Shown here: one piece after another, positions 1-8,087 of the stretch
Position numbering within the stretch: position 1 is the stretch's first letter
Layout of the letters: each line of letters opens with the position of its first letter
DNA from: Corynebacterium sp.
Lineage (GTDB): Bacteria; Actinomycetota; Actinomycetes; Mycobacteriales; Mycobacteriaceae
NCBI GenBank assembly: GCA_030528295.1
Contig: JAUMZC010000019.1
Span: forward strand, 1-32,030
Direction: 5' to 3'
DNA length: 32,030 nucleotides
Program-made: the position numbers and the translations under genes
Notes under the pieces: model-generated
The model's input: the letters and a program-made list of their open reading frames with translations, nothing else
Told to the model about the DNA's origin: nothing
The model's database searches: none

Positions 1-79
1 CCAGCCAGTTCCGGACAAACCCCAGGTCACGCAACCGGATCACGTAACCCAGGCCTCGCAACTAGCAATCGCCTAGAAG

Positions 80-508
80 CTAGCAGTCGTCGGTGCCGAG
101 CATGACTTCCCAGGCGACTCCGAAGCGGTCGATGCATCGGCCGTTGTAGCCCCACGGATAATCGGTGAGTGGCAGCACGATGGTGCCGTTTTGCGCGAGG
201 GCGGTGAATACGCGTTCTGCATCTTCGCGGGATTCGGGCGTGTAGTGCAGAAATACGTTGGTCGCGGCGCCGGGTTGGGCGGCTTCGAGGTTGTCGGTGC
301 TCATGAGGAGCATGTTGGGGAGTTGGATGCCGGCGTGTGCGATGAGGTGTTCGCGTCCTTGCATGTTTGGCGGCGTTTCGACGCCCATCGCCGCCATGTC
401 TGCGTACGTGTATTTGCCTAAGCACTCGGCGTTAAACAATGTGCCGTAGAACTTGAGTGCGTCTTCGGTTGTGCCGGGGAGGTCTAGGTAGATGTGAAAG
501 CTTGACAT
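80..508 (-). CDS. VOC-fold (glyoxalase/PhnB-like) protein
   Basis: 142-residue protein of the vicinal-oxygen-chelate superfamily, PhnB-like branch. The N-terminus has the typical strand followed by an 'ALKFYGTLF' helix, and the C-terminal half ends in a 'DRFGVAWEV' strand, the usual family ending. I chose the ATG at 508 because AAAGGA lies just upstream; an in-frame start at 550 would add 14 residues with no ribosome site. It lies 67 bases downstream of the AraC-type regulator on the same strand, so the two are probably co-transcribed. Family members bind metals, antibiotics or small electrophiles; no substrate can be named. Fold assignment is firm, function open. Confidence 0.85.
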   Translation of the reverse strand: MSSFHIYLDLPGTTEDALKFYGTLFNAECLGKYTYADMAAMGVETPPNMQGREHLIAHAGIQLPNMLLMSTDNLEAAQPGAATNVFLHYTPESREDAERVFTALAQNGTIVLPLTDYPWGYNGRCIDRFGVAWEVMLGTDDC

Positions 509-575
509 CGGGGGATCCTTTCCAGTGGTGAGGGGACTGGTGTTGATCATATTGCTCCCTAGACAAGCGGGTTTA

Positions 576-1379
576 TTACGAATTGCGGTGGTTGTGTTTT
601 TGTTTGATTCGGGCTTGGATGGTGCGGCTAATCAGTGCGGGGAAGTTCATGGTGATGGGTGGGTCTTCGGGAATTGGGGGCCGCATGTGGAGGGTGAAGT
701 GTTGCCCGGAGGTGGCAGGGAACTGCAGAGGCTGGTCTACTTTTTGCCGGAAGTTTTCTCGAACAACTTGGCTGTAGGGCGTGGTGAATTGAAGGTCGCA
801 GGCGAGGAGGTAGTAGTTGCCAGCTGGGATGCGGGGCAGTGTGACTTGGGTGTGGCGGAATAAGGCGGCGCCAACGATCGGCGGTCCTTTCGGTATGCCG
901 GTGGGGAAGAGGCCGATGCAGGTGATGTGGGGTTGGTAGTCGTTGGGGTAGATGGCGGAGATGGTGATAGTGCTTTCGGCGACAGCGTCATGCGGGACTG
1001 GTTCGTGGTGGTACAACGTGCCTTTTCGATCAAGTATTCGTGTGAGTAGGTGAAGGGCACTGCGGGATTCGGTGTTGTAAGAACTGGCTTTCAGTCCGGT
1101 GTGTTGGTGGAAGGTATTGGAGAATGTGCCGAGGCTGGCATAGCCGCTGGCGGCGGCGCTGTCGCTGACGTTCATACCGTGTTCGTCTAGATTTTCTACA
1201 CCGCATTGGATTTTGAGTGCCTCGATATATTCGCGGATGCTGTATCCAGTGTGGCGCCTGAATTCGCGCGAGAGGTGCCATTTGCTGTAGCCGTGGTGTT
1301 GCGCGAGCGTCGATAAGCTTATGGGGACACCGCCGCGAACAGCGTTGGTGAGGTCGGCTGTGATTTTGGCGATGTCCAT
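576..1379 (-). CDS. AraC-family transcriptional regulator
   Basis: 267 residues. Residues 1-100 form a double helix-turn-helix of the AraC type: the first helix pair around 'STLAQHHGYSKWHLSREF' and the second around 'NVSDSAAASGYASLGTFSN', followed by 'FHQHTGL'. The DNA-binding domain is N-terminal, as in Rob- or MarA-like proteins with a C-terminal ligand domain. Residues 105-267 are strand-rich and contain 'IPAGNYYLLACD', which suggests a GyrI-like small-molecule domain; that part is inference. It is divergent from glnA2 with only 83 bases between the start codons and is followed by the VOC gene, its likely target or partner. A TACAAT element (1388-1393, minus strand) just upstream of the ATG suggests a very short or absent leader. 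Confidence 0.88.
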   Translation of the reverse strand: MDIAKITADLTNAVRGGVPISLSTLAQHHGYSKWHLSREFRRHTGYSIREYIEALKIQCGVENLDEHGMNVSDSAAASGYASLGTFSNTFHQHTGLKASSYNTESRSALHLLTRILDRKGTLYHHEPVPHDAVAESTITISAIYPNDYQPHITCIGLFPTGIPKGPPIVGAALFRHTQVTLPRIPAGNYYLLACDLQFTTPYSQVVRENFRQKVDQPLQFPATSGQHFTLHMRPPIPEDPPITMNFPALISRTIQARIKQKHNHRNS

Positions 1380-1387
1380 GGTGCCTT

Positions 1388-1455
1388 ATTGTAGGGGCGG
1401 TTAGGGCACCTGTGCTTGGTGGTTGCGGCGCGCGGCGGGGTTTCTCCATTAGATT
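1388..1455. promoter_or_regulatory. divergent AraC / glnA2 promoter region
   Basis: TACAAT on the minus strand (1388-1393) ends 8 bases before the AraC ATG, and TAGATT on the plus strand (1450-1455) ends 7 bases before the glnA2 ATG. Both fit the corynebacterial -10 consensus TANANT and both would start transcription at or next to the start codon, giving leaderless or nearly leaderless mRNAs. The -35 regions are poor. GGTGCC (1380-1385) and GGCACC (1405-1410) form an inverted repeat across the AraC promoter and could be an operator. Confidence 0.4.
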
Positions 1456-1462
1456 GAGAAGC

Positions 1463-2800
1463 ATGAATAGCCAACAGGAATTTGTGCTCCGGACGATTGA
1501 GGAACGGGATATTCGTTTTGTACGCCTGTGGTTTACGGATATTTTGGGGTATTTGAAATCAGTTTCGGTTGTGCCAGCCGAGTTGGAAAGTGCATTCGAA
1601 GAGGGGATTGGTTTCGACGGCTCGGCCATCGAGGGGTTTTCGCGGGTTTCGGAGGCTGACACCATTGCGCGTCCAGATCCTTCTACCTTTCAATTGATGC
1701 CATTTGAGCATCCGGAAGGAACTGGAATCGCTCGTATGTTCTGCGATATCACGATGCCGGATGGGCAGCCTTCGTTTGCGGATCCGCGGCAGGTGTTGCG
1801 TCGGCAATTGAAAGCCGCAGCTGATGAGGGCTTTACGTGTTTTGCGCACCCGGAAATCGAGTTCTTTTTGGTGGAGTCGTTTAATACTGATGGTCGACCG
1901 CCTGTTCCCACCGATAATGGTGGGTACTTTGATCAGGCAGTCACGGATAAAGCGCCGCATTTCAGGTTCGATGCGATCAATGCCTTGGAATCGATGGGCA
2001 TTTCGGTGGAGTTTTCGCATCATGAAACCGCGCCTGGCCAGCAGGAAATTGATTTGCGCTATGCGGATGCGCTCACCATGGCGGATAGTGTGATGACCTT
2101 CCGCTATCTTGTGAAAAAGATAGCCCTTAGAAATGGCGTTCGGTCTACGTTTATGCCGAAGCCGTTTACCGAACATGCGGGCAGTGCGATGCACACGCAC
2201 TTTTCATTGTTCGAAGGCGACAATAATGCCTTCCATGACCCCGATGATGAGTACTCGCTTTCGGTTACCGCGCGCCAGTTTATTGCGGGTATTTTGCGGC
2301 ATGCGCCGGAGTTTACGGCGGTCACAAACCAATGGGTCAATTCGTATAAGCGTTTGATGTTCGGCAATGAGGCGCCGACGGCGGCCACGTGGGGCGTTTC
2401 GAACAGTTCGGCGTTGGTGCGCGTGCCTACGTATCGGCTGGGCAAAGTCTCGTCGCGTCGAATCGAGGTTCGAAGTTTAGATTCTGCGTGCAACCCATAT
2501 TTGGCGTATTCGGTGGTCCTGGCGGCCGGGTTGCAGGGAATTCGGAATGGGTACGAACTTTCGGAACCGGCGGAGGATGATATTTCACGCTTGACGCGGC
2601 GTGAGCGACGCGCGCTGGGTTATGAGGATCTACCAGGCAGTTTGGACCAGGCGCTGCGCCTAATGGAGCAATCCGAACTGGTGGCCGAAACCCTGGGTGA
2701 ACACGTATTTGAATACTTCTTGCGAAATAAGTGGCGCGAGTGGCAGGACTACCAGGCGCAGATTACGTCGTGGGAGTTGCGTACTAATTTGGATTACTAA
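1463..2800 (+). CDS. glnA2: Type I glutamine synthetase-like protein GlnA2
   Basis: 445-residue glutamine synthetase I family protein: N-terminal beta-grasp domain followed by the catalytic domain, with 'EIEFFLVE' and 'HETAPGQQEIDLRYADAL' supplying metal and glutamate ligands, 'HTHFSLF', and 'SSALVRVP' in the place of the usual NRSA.R.P loop. The start is ATG 1463; the longer frame from 1412 adds an unrelated stretch. The C-terminal loop reads 'EDDISRLTRRERRALGY' and lacks the DLY tyrosine used for adenylylation in GlnA1. This is the alpha-type GlnA2 of actinobacteria. In C. glutamicum a major synthetase role has been shown for GlnA, not for GlnA2 (established knowledge), so the reaction here is uncertain. 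glnE follows 15 bases downstream in the same operon. Confidence 0.93.
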   Translation: MNSQQEFVLRTIEERDIRFVRLWFTDILGYLKSVSVVPAELESAFEEGIGFDGSAIEGFSRVSEADTIARPDPSTFQLMPFEHPEGTGIARMFCDITMPDGQPSFADPRQVLRRQLKAAADEGFTCFAHPEIEFFLVESFNTDGRPPVPTDNGGYFDQAVTDKAPHFRFDAINALESMGISVEFSHHETAPGQQEIDLRYADALTMADSVMTFRYLVKKIALRNGVRSTFMPKPFTEHAGSAMHTHFSLFEGDNNAFHDPDDEYSLSVTARQFIAGILRHAPEFTAVTNQWVNSYKRLMFGNEAPTAATWGVSNSSALVRVPTYRLGKVSSRRIEVRSLDSACNPYLAYSVVLAAGLQGIRNGYELSEPAEDDISRLTRRERRALGYEDLPGSLDQALRLMEQSELVAETLGEHVFEYFLRNKWREWQDYQAQITSWELRTNLDY

Positions 2801-2815
2801 TGTAAAGGAGCATGC

Positions 2816-5800
2816 ATGGCCGCACCGCGTTCGACTCGTCGTTCGGTGCCTACTCCGGGCGGGCTGAGTTTGGAGGGCCCGCACGCGAAGGAGGATTTAG
2901 AGTGGTTGGGCTGGTTAAATCCGGAATCGGTTGATCTGTTGTGGAGCCTTACCGGTGCGGCAAACCCGGATTTAGCGTTAAATACACTTGTTCGATTAAT
3001 GCATGCGTTGGGCGATGAGCGTGCCGAATTGGATCAGGCGTTGCGTGACGACGTCGCGTTGCGTGTGCGGTTGATTGCAATGCTCGGCGCGTCCACGGCC
3101 TTGGGAGACCATGTGGTGGCGAACCCGCAGCTGTGGCGACAATTGCAAAAAGGTTTGCCAACGCCGGTGGAAATGATGCAGGAGATGCTTGGTTGTGTCG
3201 CGGCTGTACCTGCGGAATTAGTAAATACGAGCGATCCGAACCTTGCTGTTGCGGATGCTGATGCCGATACTGCGAATTCGCATTTGAGTTCGGCTGGAAC
3301 GTATCGTGCGGAGTTACAAGGCGCTGAGGCAGAGCAGGCACTCAAGCGAACATATCGAACATTATTGATGCGGATTGCTGCGCATGACTTGGCGGGAACG
3401 TATCCGGAATCGCCGCGCCGACCTGGTCAACCGCTTGTTCCATTTACTGTTATTTCGGGAGCCCTGACGAATCTTGCTGATGCGGCGCTCACAGCAGCAT
3501 TGGCCGTGGCAGTGACAGGTGTCTACGGTTCGGAACCGGTTCCGGCACGGCTAGCGGTGCTGGCAATGGGTAAATGTGGCGCGCGAGAATTGAACTACAT
3601 TTCGGATGTTGACGTTATTTTTGTCGCGGAACCAGCCGATACGCGCACGACTCGATTAGCTGGTGAATTAATACGATTAGGGTGCCGTTGTTTCTTCGAG
3701 GTCGATGCTGCGCTCAGGCCGGAAGGTAAGCAGGGCGCACTCGTTCGTACGTTGGAAAGCCATGTGACCTATTACAAACGTTGGGCACATACGTGGGAAT
3801 TCCAGGCGTTGCTCAAGGCGCGACCAATGACCGGGGCCATTGAGTTGGGTCGACAATATGTTGCAGCGCTCGAACCTTTGGTCTGGACTGCCAGCCAGCG
3901 TAAAAGCTTTGTGGATGACGTGCAGGCAATGCGGCGTCGAGTAGTGGATAATGTGCCGGTTGAACTTCGGGAGCGGGAGCTCAAACTCGGCAAGGGGAGT
4001 CTGCGCGATGTTGAGTTTGCTGTGCAGTTGCTGCAGCTTGTGCATGGTCGGGTTGACGAAAGTTTGCGCGAACTCGGTACGGTGGATGCGCTGACGGCGT
4101 TGATGCACGGTGGTTATGTTGGTCGGGAAGATGCGAGTGCGCTGATCTCAGCCTATGAGTTTCTTCGATTGCTCGAACATCGGTTGCAATTGCAACGGTT
4201 GCGTCGGACCCACACGATGCCAGCCAAAGATGATGCGAAAGCGTTGCGGTTTTTGGCGCGTGCAGCTGGGATTACGGCGCAGGGGAATCAGGAAACCGCG
4301 GCGGATGCGCTGGCTGAGCGATTCCGAAAAGTGGCGTTGCAGATCTCTTCGATGCACGCCAAGTTGTTCTATCGTCCGCTACTAAATTCGGTTGCGAATT
4401 TGCCGGTGGAAACCTTGAGGCTGTCCGCTGAATCCGCGAAATTGCAATTGGCGGCGTTGCGGTACACCTTTCCTGATCGTGCGTACGAGCATTTGATTGC
4501 CTTGGCGTCGGGAAGGTCGCGGAAGGCAAAGATCCAGGCGATGTTATTGCCCACGTTAATGGAGTGGTTATCGCATACGGCGGATCCGGATGCGGGGTTG
4601 TTGAATTATCGGAAACTTTCGGAGGCGGCGGAGGATCGGCAATGGTTTTTGCGGATGTTGCGCGATGAAGGAGTGGTTGGTCAGCGGCTGATGCGGATTC
4701 TGGGGAATTCGCCGTATGTGTCCGAACTGATTGTCACTACGCCGGATACGGTCAAACTCTTGGGCGATGGCGCGACAGGGCCGAAACTGCTGGATGCTTC
4801 ACCTGATACGGTGTCGCGTTCCCTTGAGGCGGCGGCTGGTCGTTATAACGATCCGGACAAGGCGATTCGGGCCGCACGATCACTTCGTAGAGCTGAGCTT
4901 GCGCGCGTTGCGGCGGCGGATCTGCTGGACATGATGGATGTCAAGGAAGTTTGCCGGAGTTTATCGCTGGTGTGGGATGCGGTGTTGAATGCCGCGCTTG
5001 CTGCGGAAATTCGTGCGGTGGAAACGGCCGGGGAGCAAGTGCTGGCCCGGATTGCTGTGATTGGAATGGGACGCCTCGGTGGGGCCGAACTGGGGTACGG
5101 ATCCGACGCGGATGTGATGTTTGTGTGCGAACCGATGCCAGGGGTGTCCGATACGGACGCCGTGCAGTGGTCCGCAAAGGTGTGCGATCGGATGCGGCGT
5201 CGATTAGCCAAACCAAGTGATGATCCACCACTGGAAGTTGACCTGGGGCTTCGACCAGAAGGTCGATCAGGGCCCGTTGTGCGTACGCTCGAATCATACG
5301 AACGCTATTACGAGCGATGGGGTGAAACATGGGAGTTGCAGGCATTGCTGAGGGCTGCGGTTGTTGCAGGTGACGCTGAGGTTGGTCGGGAATTTCTGCT
5401 TCGGATTGATCCTTTGCGATATCCGAAAGCTGGGGTGTCGGCCGAAACTGTGCGCGAAGTTCGCCGTATGAAAGCGCGTGTGGATAATGAGCGGTTGCCA
5501 CGTGGCGCCGATCGGAATACGCACACCAAACTTGGGCGCGGCGCGCTGACTGATATCGAATGGACGGTTCAACTGTTGATAATGTTGCACGCCCATGAAG
5601 AGCCGGAATTGCACAATACATCGACGTTGGAATGTCTTGATGTGATCGAACAGCGTGGCCTACTACCGAAAACACAGGCGGAAACACTGCGGGCAGCGTG
5701 GTTGGCGGCAACCCGCGCGCGGAATGCACTGGTGCTTGTTCGAGGCAAACGTACGGACCAGCTTCCGCAACCCGGGGCGCAACTCGCACAAGTGGCCGGA

Positions 5801-5920
5801 GCGGCTGGTTGGGATCCCACGGAATATCAAGAGTTTTTGGAGAATTATTTGCGGCTCACTCGCCGGGCCAGACAGGTCGTTGACGAGGTATTTTGGGGTG
5901 AAACTACGTTCGAACCGTAA
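2816..5920 (+). CDS. glnE: Glutamine synthetase adenylyltransferase/deadenylase GlnE
   Basis: 1034 residues, normal length for actinobacterial GlnE. Two nucleotidyltransferase domains are visible: the N-terminal deadenylylating one with 'GKCGARELNYISDVDVIFV' (about residues 250-268) and the C-terminal adenylylating one with 'GMGRLGGAELGYGSDADVMF' (about 748-767). Each is followed by an 'LRPEG' block and a helical region with 'GKGSLRDVEF' or 'GRGALTDIEW'. The enzyme attaches or removes AMP on the conserved tyrosine of GlnA1 in answer to nitrogen state. AAAGGAG at 2804-2810 is an excellent ribosome site 5 bases before the ATG. It follows glnA2 and has no obvious terminator after it. Its substrate GlnA1 is encoded 4.6 kb downstream on the opposite strand. 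Confidence 0.97.
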   Translation: MAAPRSTRRSVPTPGGLSLEGPHAKEDLEWLGWLNPESVDLLWSLTGAANPDLALNTLVRLMHALGDERAELDQALRDDVALRVRLIAMLGASTALGDHVVANPQLWRQLQKGLPTPVEMMQEMLGCVAAVPAELVNTSDPNLAVADADADTANSHLSSAGTYRAELQGAEAEQALKRTYRTLLMRIAAHDLAGTYPESPRRPGQPLVPFTVISGALTNLADAALTAALAVAVTGVYGSEPVPARLAVLAMGKCGARELNYISDVDVIFVAEPADTRTTRLAGELIRLGCRCFFEVDAALRPEGKQGALVRTLESHVTYYKRWAHTWEFQALLKARPMTGAIELGRQYVAALEPLVWTASQRKSFVDDVQAMRRRVVDNVPVELRERELKLGKGSLRDVEFAVQLLQLVHGRVDESLRELGTVDALTALMHGGYVGREDASALISAYEFLRLLEHRLQLQRLRRTHTMPAKDDAKALRFLARAAGITAQGNQETAADALAERFRKVALQISSMHAKLFYRPLLNSVANLPVETLRLSAESAKLQLAALRYTFPDRAYEHLIALASGRSRKAKIQAMLLPTLMEWLSHTADPDAGLLNYRKLSEAAEDRQWFLRMLRDEGVVGQRLMRILGNSPYVSELIVTTPDTVKLLGDGATGPKLLDASPDTVSRSLEAAAGRYNDPDKAIRAARSLRRAELARVAAADLLDMMDVKEVCRSLSLVWDAVLNAALAAEIRAVETAGEQVLARIAVIGMGRLGGAELGYGSDADVMFVCEPMPGVSDTDAVQWSAKVCDRMRRRLAKPSDDPPLEVDLGLRPEGRSGPVVRTLESYERYYERWGETWELQALLRAAVVAGDAEVGREFLLRIDPLRYPKAGVSAETVREVRRMKARVDNERLPRGADRNTHTKLGRGALTDIEWTVQLLIMLHAHEEPELHNTSTLECLDVIEQRGLLPKTQAETLRAAWLAATRARNALVLVRGKRTDQLPQPGAQLAQVAGAAGWDPTEYQEFLENYLRLTRRARQVVDEVFWGETTFEP

Positions 5921-6077
5921 CCCAGTGATTCGCTGCTAGCGTAACCCCTGTGAGCGCCGAAGGTTTCGCCTCGGTTGTGGTCCGCGACGTCGATACGCGT
6001 AACTAAGGTTGAACTTCGGTGGATGCAGGAGTTACGCCGAAGGTGGTGGCCGGTGGACTTCCTAAGATAGGGATTTT

Positions 6078-6123
6078 TCAACCTAATGGTTGATGTTGAG
6101 GTGTGGCTACCCTTAGTTAAATA
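6078..6123 (+). promoter_or_regulatory. hmuO promoter with candidate activator palindrome
   Basis: A palindrome TCAACC-TAAT-GGTTGA occupies 6078-6093. Directly after it come TTGAGG (6096-6101) and TAAATA (6118-6123), a possible -35/-10 pair 16 bases apart, leaving a leader of about 80 bases before hmuO. A site abutting the -35 box is the usual place for an activator. In C. diphtheriae and C. glutamicum hmuO is controlled by the haem-responsive two-component systems ChrSA/HrrSA and by DtxR with iron (established knowledge). The ACCTAA half resembles a DtxR half site, but a full DtxR box is not present, so I favour a response regulator. Assignment is inference. Confidence 0.45.
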
Positions 6124-6212
6124 GAGGGGAGGGCAAAGCCGCAGTTCTTTACATTTCGCGCAATTGCCCTGTTTTTTAGCTAGACCCCTGAACGCAAAGG
6201 AATTGCTTCGAG

Positions 6213-6872
6213 ATGACCCTCGCCATGGAAGCCCGCCCCGGTGCTCTACTTTCTGCTGATCTGAAGACTTCAACTGCTGAAGCTCACGAGCGCGCCGAGC
6301 ATTCCACCTTTATGGAGCAACTGCTCAACGGTGACCGTGGTGTCGCCGACTTCATCGCGTTGCAAGAACAGTCGTGGTTTGTATACGCCGCGCTGGAGCA
6401 TGCTGCCCGTGTTGTTTCCACCGACCCAATCGCCGCCGGGATTTTCGATCCTGTGTTGGAACGCGTTCCTGCCCTGGAGGCTGACCTCGATCACCTGCAC
6501 GGCAACACCGAATGGCGTGACAACGTTGTGGCATTGCCAGCAACCCAAGCGTACGTTGACCGCCTGCAGGAGATTGCAGACACCAAAGATGCTGCTCGTC
6601 TGGTGGCTCACCACTATGTTCGCTACCTCGGCGATCTTTCCGGTGGTCAGGTCATCGGCCGCATGATGCAGCGCCACTACGGCGTCGCAGAAGAAGGCGT
6701 TTCGTTCTATAACTTTGAGGGCATTGAGAAGGTAAAGCCTTACAAGGACAACTACCGCACCGCCCTCGACGCGATCGAACTGGATGCCGAAGACCGCGCT
6801 CGTCTGTTGGATGAAGCAGGAGAGGCATTCCTGCTGAACCTCAACATGTTCCAGGGTATCGACGCCCGCTAA
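6213..6872 (+). CDS. hmuO: Haem oxygenase HmuO
   Basis: 219-residue soluble haem oxygenase, close to the 215 residues of C. diphtheriae HmuO. It cleaves haem to biliverdin, CO and iron, freeing host-haem iron. The proximal haem ligand is His25 in 'STAEAHERAEHSTF'; the flexible distal helix is 'YLGDLSGGQVIGRMMQ', with the glycines and the aspartate that order water above the haem. Start at ATG 6213 with AAAGG 12 bases upstream, rather far; ATG 6225 is an alternative. The gene stands alone, preceded by a 290-base regulatory region and followed by a strong terminator. Confidence 0.96.
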   Translation: MTLAMEARPGALLSADLKTSTAEAHERAEHSTFMEQLLNGDRGVADFIALQEQSWFVYAALEHAARVVSTDPIAAGIFDPVLERVPALEADLDHLHGNTEWRDNVVALPATQAYVDRLQEIADTKDAARLVAHHYVRYLGDLSGGQVIGRMMQRHYGVAEEGVSFYNFEGIEKVKPYKDNYRTALDAIELDAEDRARLLDEAGEAFLLNLNMFQGIDAR

Positions 6873-6923
6873 TCTGACCTCACGCCCATAGTGCTCGTGC
6901 GCTCGGCGTCTTCAAGAACCTTC

Positions 6924-6966
6924 CCAGCAACCCCCGCTTGCCAGCCCAATAAGCGGGGGTTGTTGG
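6924..6966 (+). terminator. Rho-independent terminator of hmuO
   Basis: A 16-pair stem (6924-6939 with 6951-6966, one G-U pair) built on AACCCCCGCTT / AAGCGGGGGTT with an 11-base loop, followed by CGTTTTT. It lies about 50 bases after the hmuO stop codon. Confidence 0.9.
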
Positions 6967-7770
6967 CGTTTTTGCATACCTCGGTTACCCCCGCCATTTG
7001 TGTTTTAATTTCTTAGCTTATATGTCCGAGTATCAAAGTTGCGTACAACCTAAAATGCGCGCCTTGAGGGTCGTGGCGTCTCCAGCATTTGCGCGTATCG
7101 ACGCCCTGTGAGTGCTGCTTGTTGGCCAGCTCGGCGCTGCAGGACGGCCGTGGTACGGCACTGGGGGTTTACCTTGGGGCGTGGATTGGTGTTGCTGCCT
7201 TGGGCGGTAAGCTTAGGTATCTGCATTGAAAATTTGTGCGAGATCTTCGGGGTGATCGGGGGTGGGTGGGGGTAGCGTTTGGGGGTATACACTTTCCTTG
7301 TAAGTGTAACGCGTGTATGTCCGAGAACTGCTGAACGATGTTCGAGTGGCCGGTGGGGATATCGCATTGTTGCCGTCTCTACGGTTGTAAGCCCCATATA
7401 ATGGGGGCAGATTAGTGAGCGTTCACATCCTGTGCGGTGTAATGTGCACAAGGCGTTTATGGGGGTTGCGGTGCAGGTGGAGGCTGAAAACGAAAATTGT
7501 ATCGAGGTTCAGAACAATGCATTGTGGGCAATGGCGAACTTGATAAATCAGGTGACACATATTCTTTTTCTATAGAACATCAGCTATGTGCTGTATGTTT
7601 TCCGGGAAATAATACGATGAAGTGTGCGAAAGGGATGTTGTATTGAAGCGTCAGCTGACTCTCAAAAATTGCAGGAATTCGATGTTGTTTTCGGTGACTT
7701 ATAAGCTGGGGTTTGATGATCTATATGCGGAAGAAGTGGGATCTATGGCAACGCCAAGCAGGCGCTAGGG

Positions 7771-7966
7771 TAATATGTCACCGGTGTGTACACACGCTTA
7801 CCGGCCGGCTACCAAAGCCGAATTGGGAAACGGCTTGTTCACACTCTAGTTTGGTCGGTTTTTGAGCATGAGAGTAGGGATCCTCTCTCTGAGTCGCACA
7901 TCTCCGCGAATATTTGCGGAATATGCTAGAAACCCGACGTCGAGGGCTAGTCGGCGTCGGGTTTTT
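7771..7966 (+). ncRNA. candidate structured small RNA
   Basis: TAATAT (7771-7776) could be a -10 box. Beginning about 8 bases later is a perfect 12-base palindrome (GTGTGTACACAC, 7784-7795). Then come nested pairings ACCAA/TTGGT (7811-7815 with 7851-7855) and AGCCG/CGGCT (7816-7820 with 7831-7835), followed by TTTTT (7859-7863); GAGAG/CTCTC around GGATCC; a near-perfect palindrome at 7904-7919; and a terminator at 7930-7964. This is either one RNA of roughly 190 bases or a short one of about 80 bases plus a read-through end. No known RNA family is recognised, no -35 box is convincing, and conservation or expression is untested. Confidence 0.35.
7930..7964 (+). terminator. Rho-independent terminator
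   Basis: Ten-pair stem AAACCCGACG (7930-7939) / CGTCGGGTTT (7955-7964) followed by TT. It points rightward although no protein gene precedes it on the plus strand for 1 kb, which implies a non-coding or unrecognised transcript. Confidence 0.75.
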
Positions 7967-8087
7967 GGTTTGTAGTTCGTAGCTCAACAAATTGGGAGAC
8001 GATTTGAGCTATGAACCTTGGGAAGAAGCAAGGTGCAAGAGTTTGGGAGGCTCATGAACCTTGTTGCGAGGTCGGGCAACCTCGGAT

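Larger units (their letters stand above)
6967..8087. other. gene-free region between hmuO and the OhrR-like gene
   Basis: About 1.1 kb with no convincing gene; the 133-codon minus-strand frame at 7050-7451 is Arg/Pro/Thr-rich and lacks protein character. It contains one copy of the CGTATCGACG motif (7094-7103) and a perfect -10 hexamer TATAAT (7397-7402) inside a GCCCCAT/ATGGGGGC hairpin. Two small plus-strand reading frames follow: 7459-7575 (38 codons, ATG, AAGG 5 bases before it) and 7643-7768 (41 codons, TTG, AAAGGG upstream). Neither matches anything I know and frames of this size are common by chance. The last 300 bases are rich in hairpins and are listed separately. Confidence 0.5.

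Noticed and set aside
4941-5789. 282-codon minus-strand frame inside glnE
   Set aside because: Arg/Pro/His-rich shadow opposite a conserved domain of glnE.
7050-7451. 133-codon minus-strand frame in the gene-poor region
   Set aside because: Rich in Arg, Pro and Thr without hydrophobic core or start signals; looks like chance.
7409-7964. RNase P RNA, tmRNA or SRP RNA in the gene-free stretch
   Set aside because: The conserved sequences of these RNAs were looked for and are absent.
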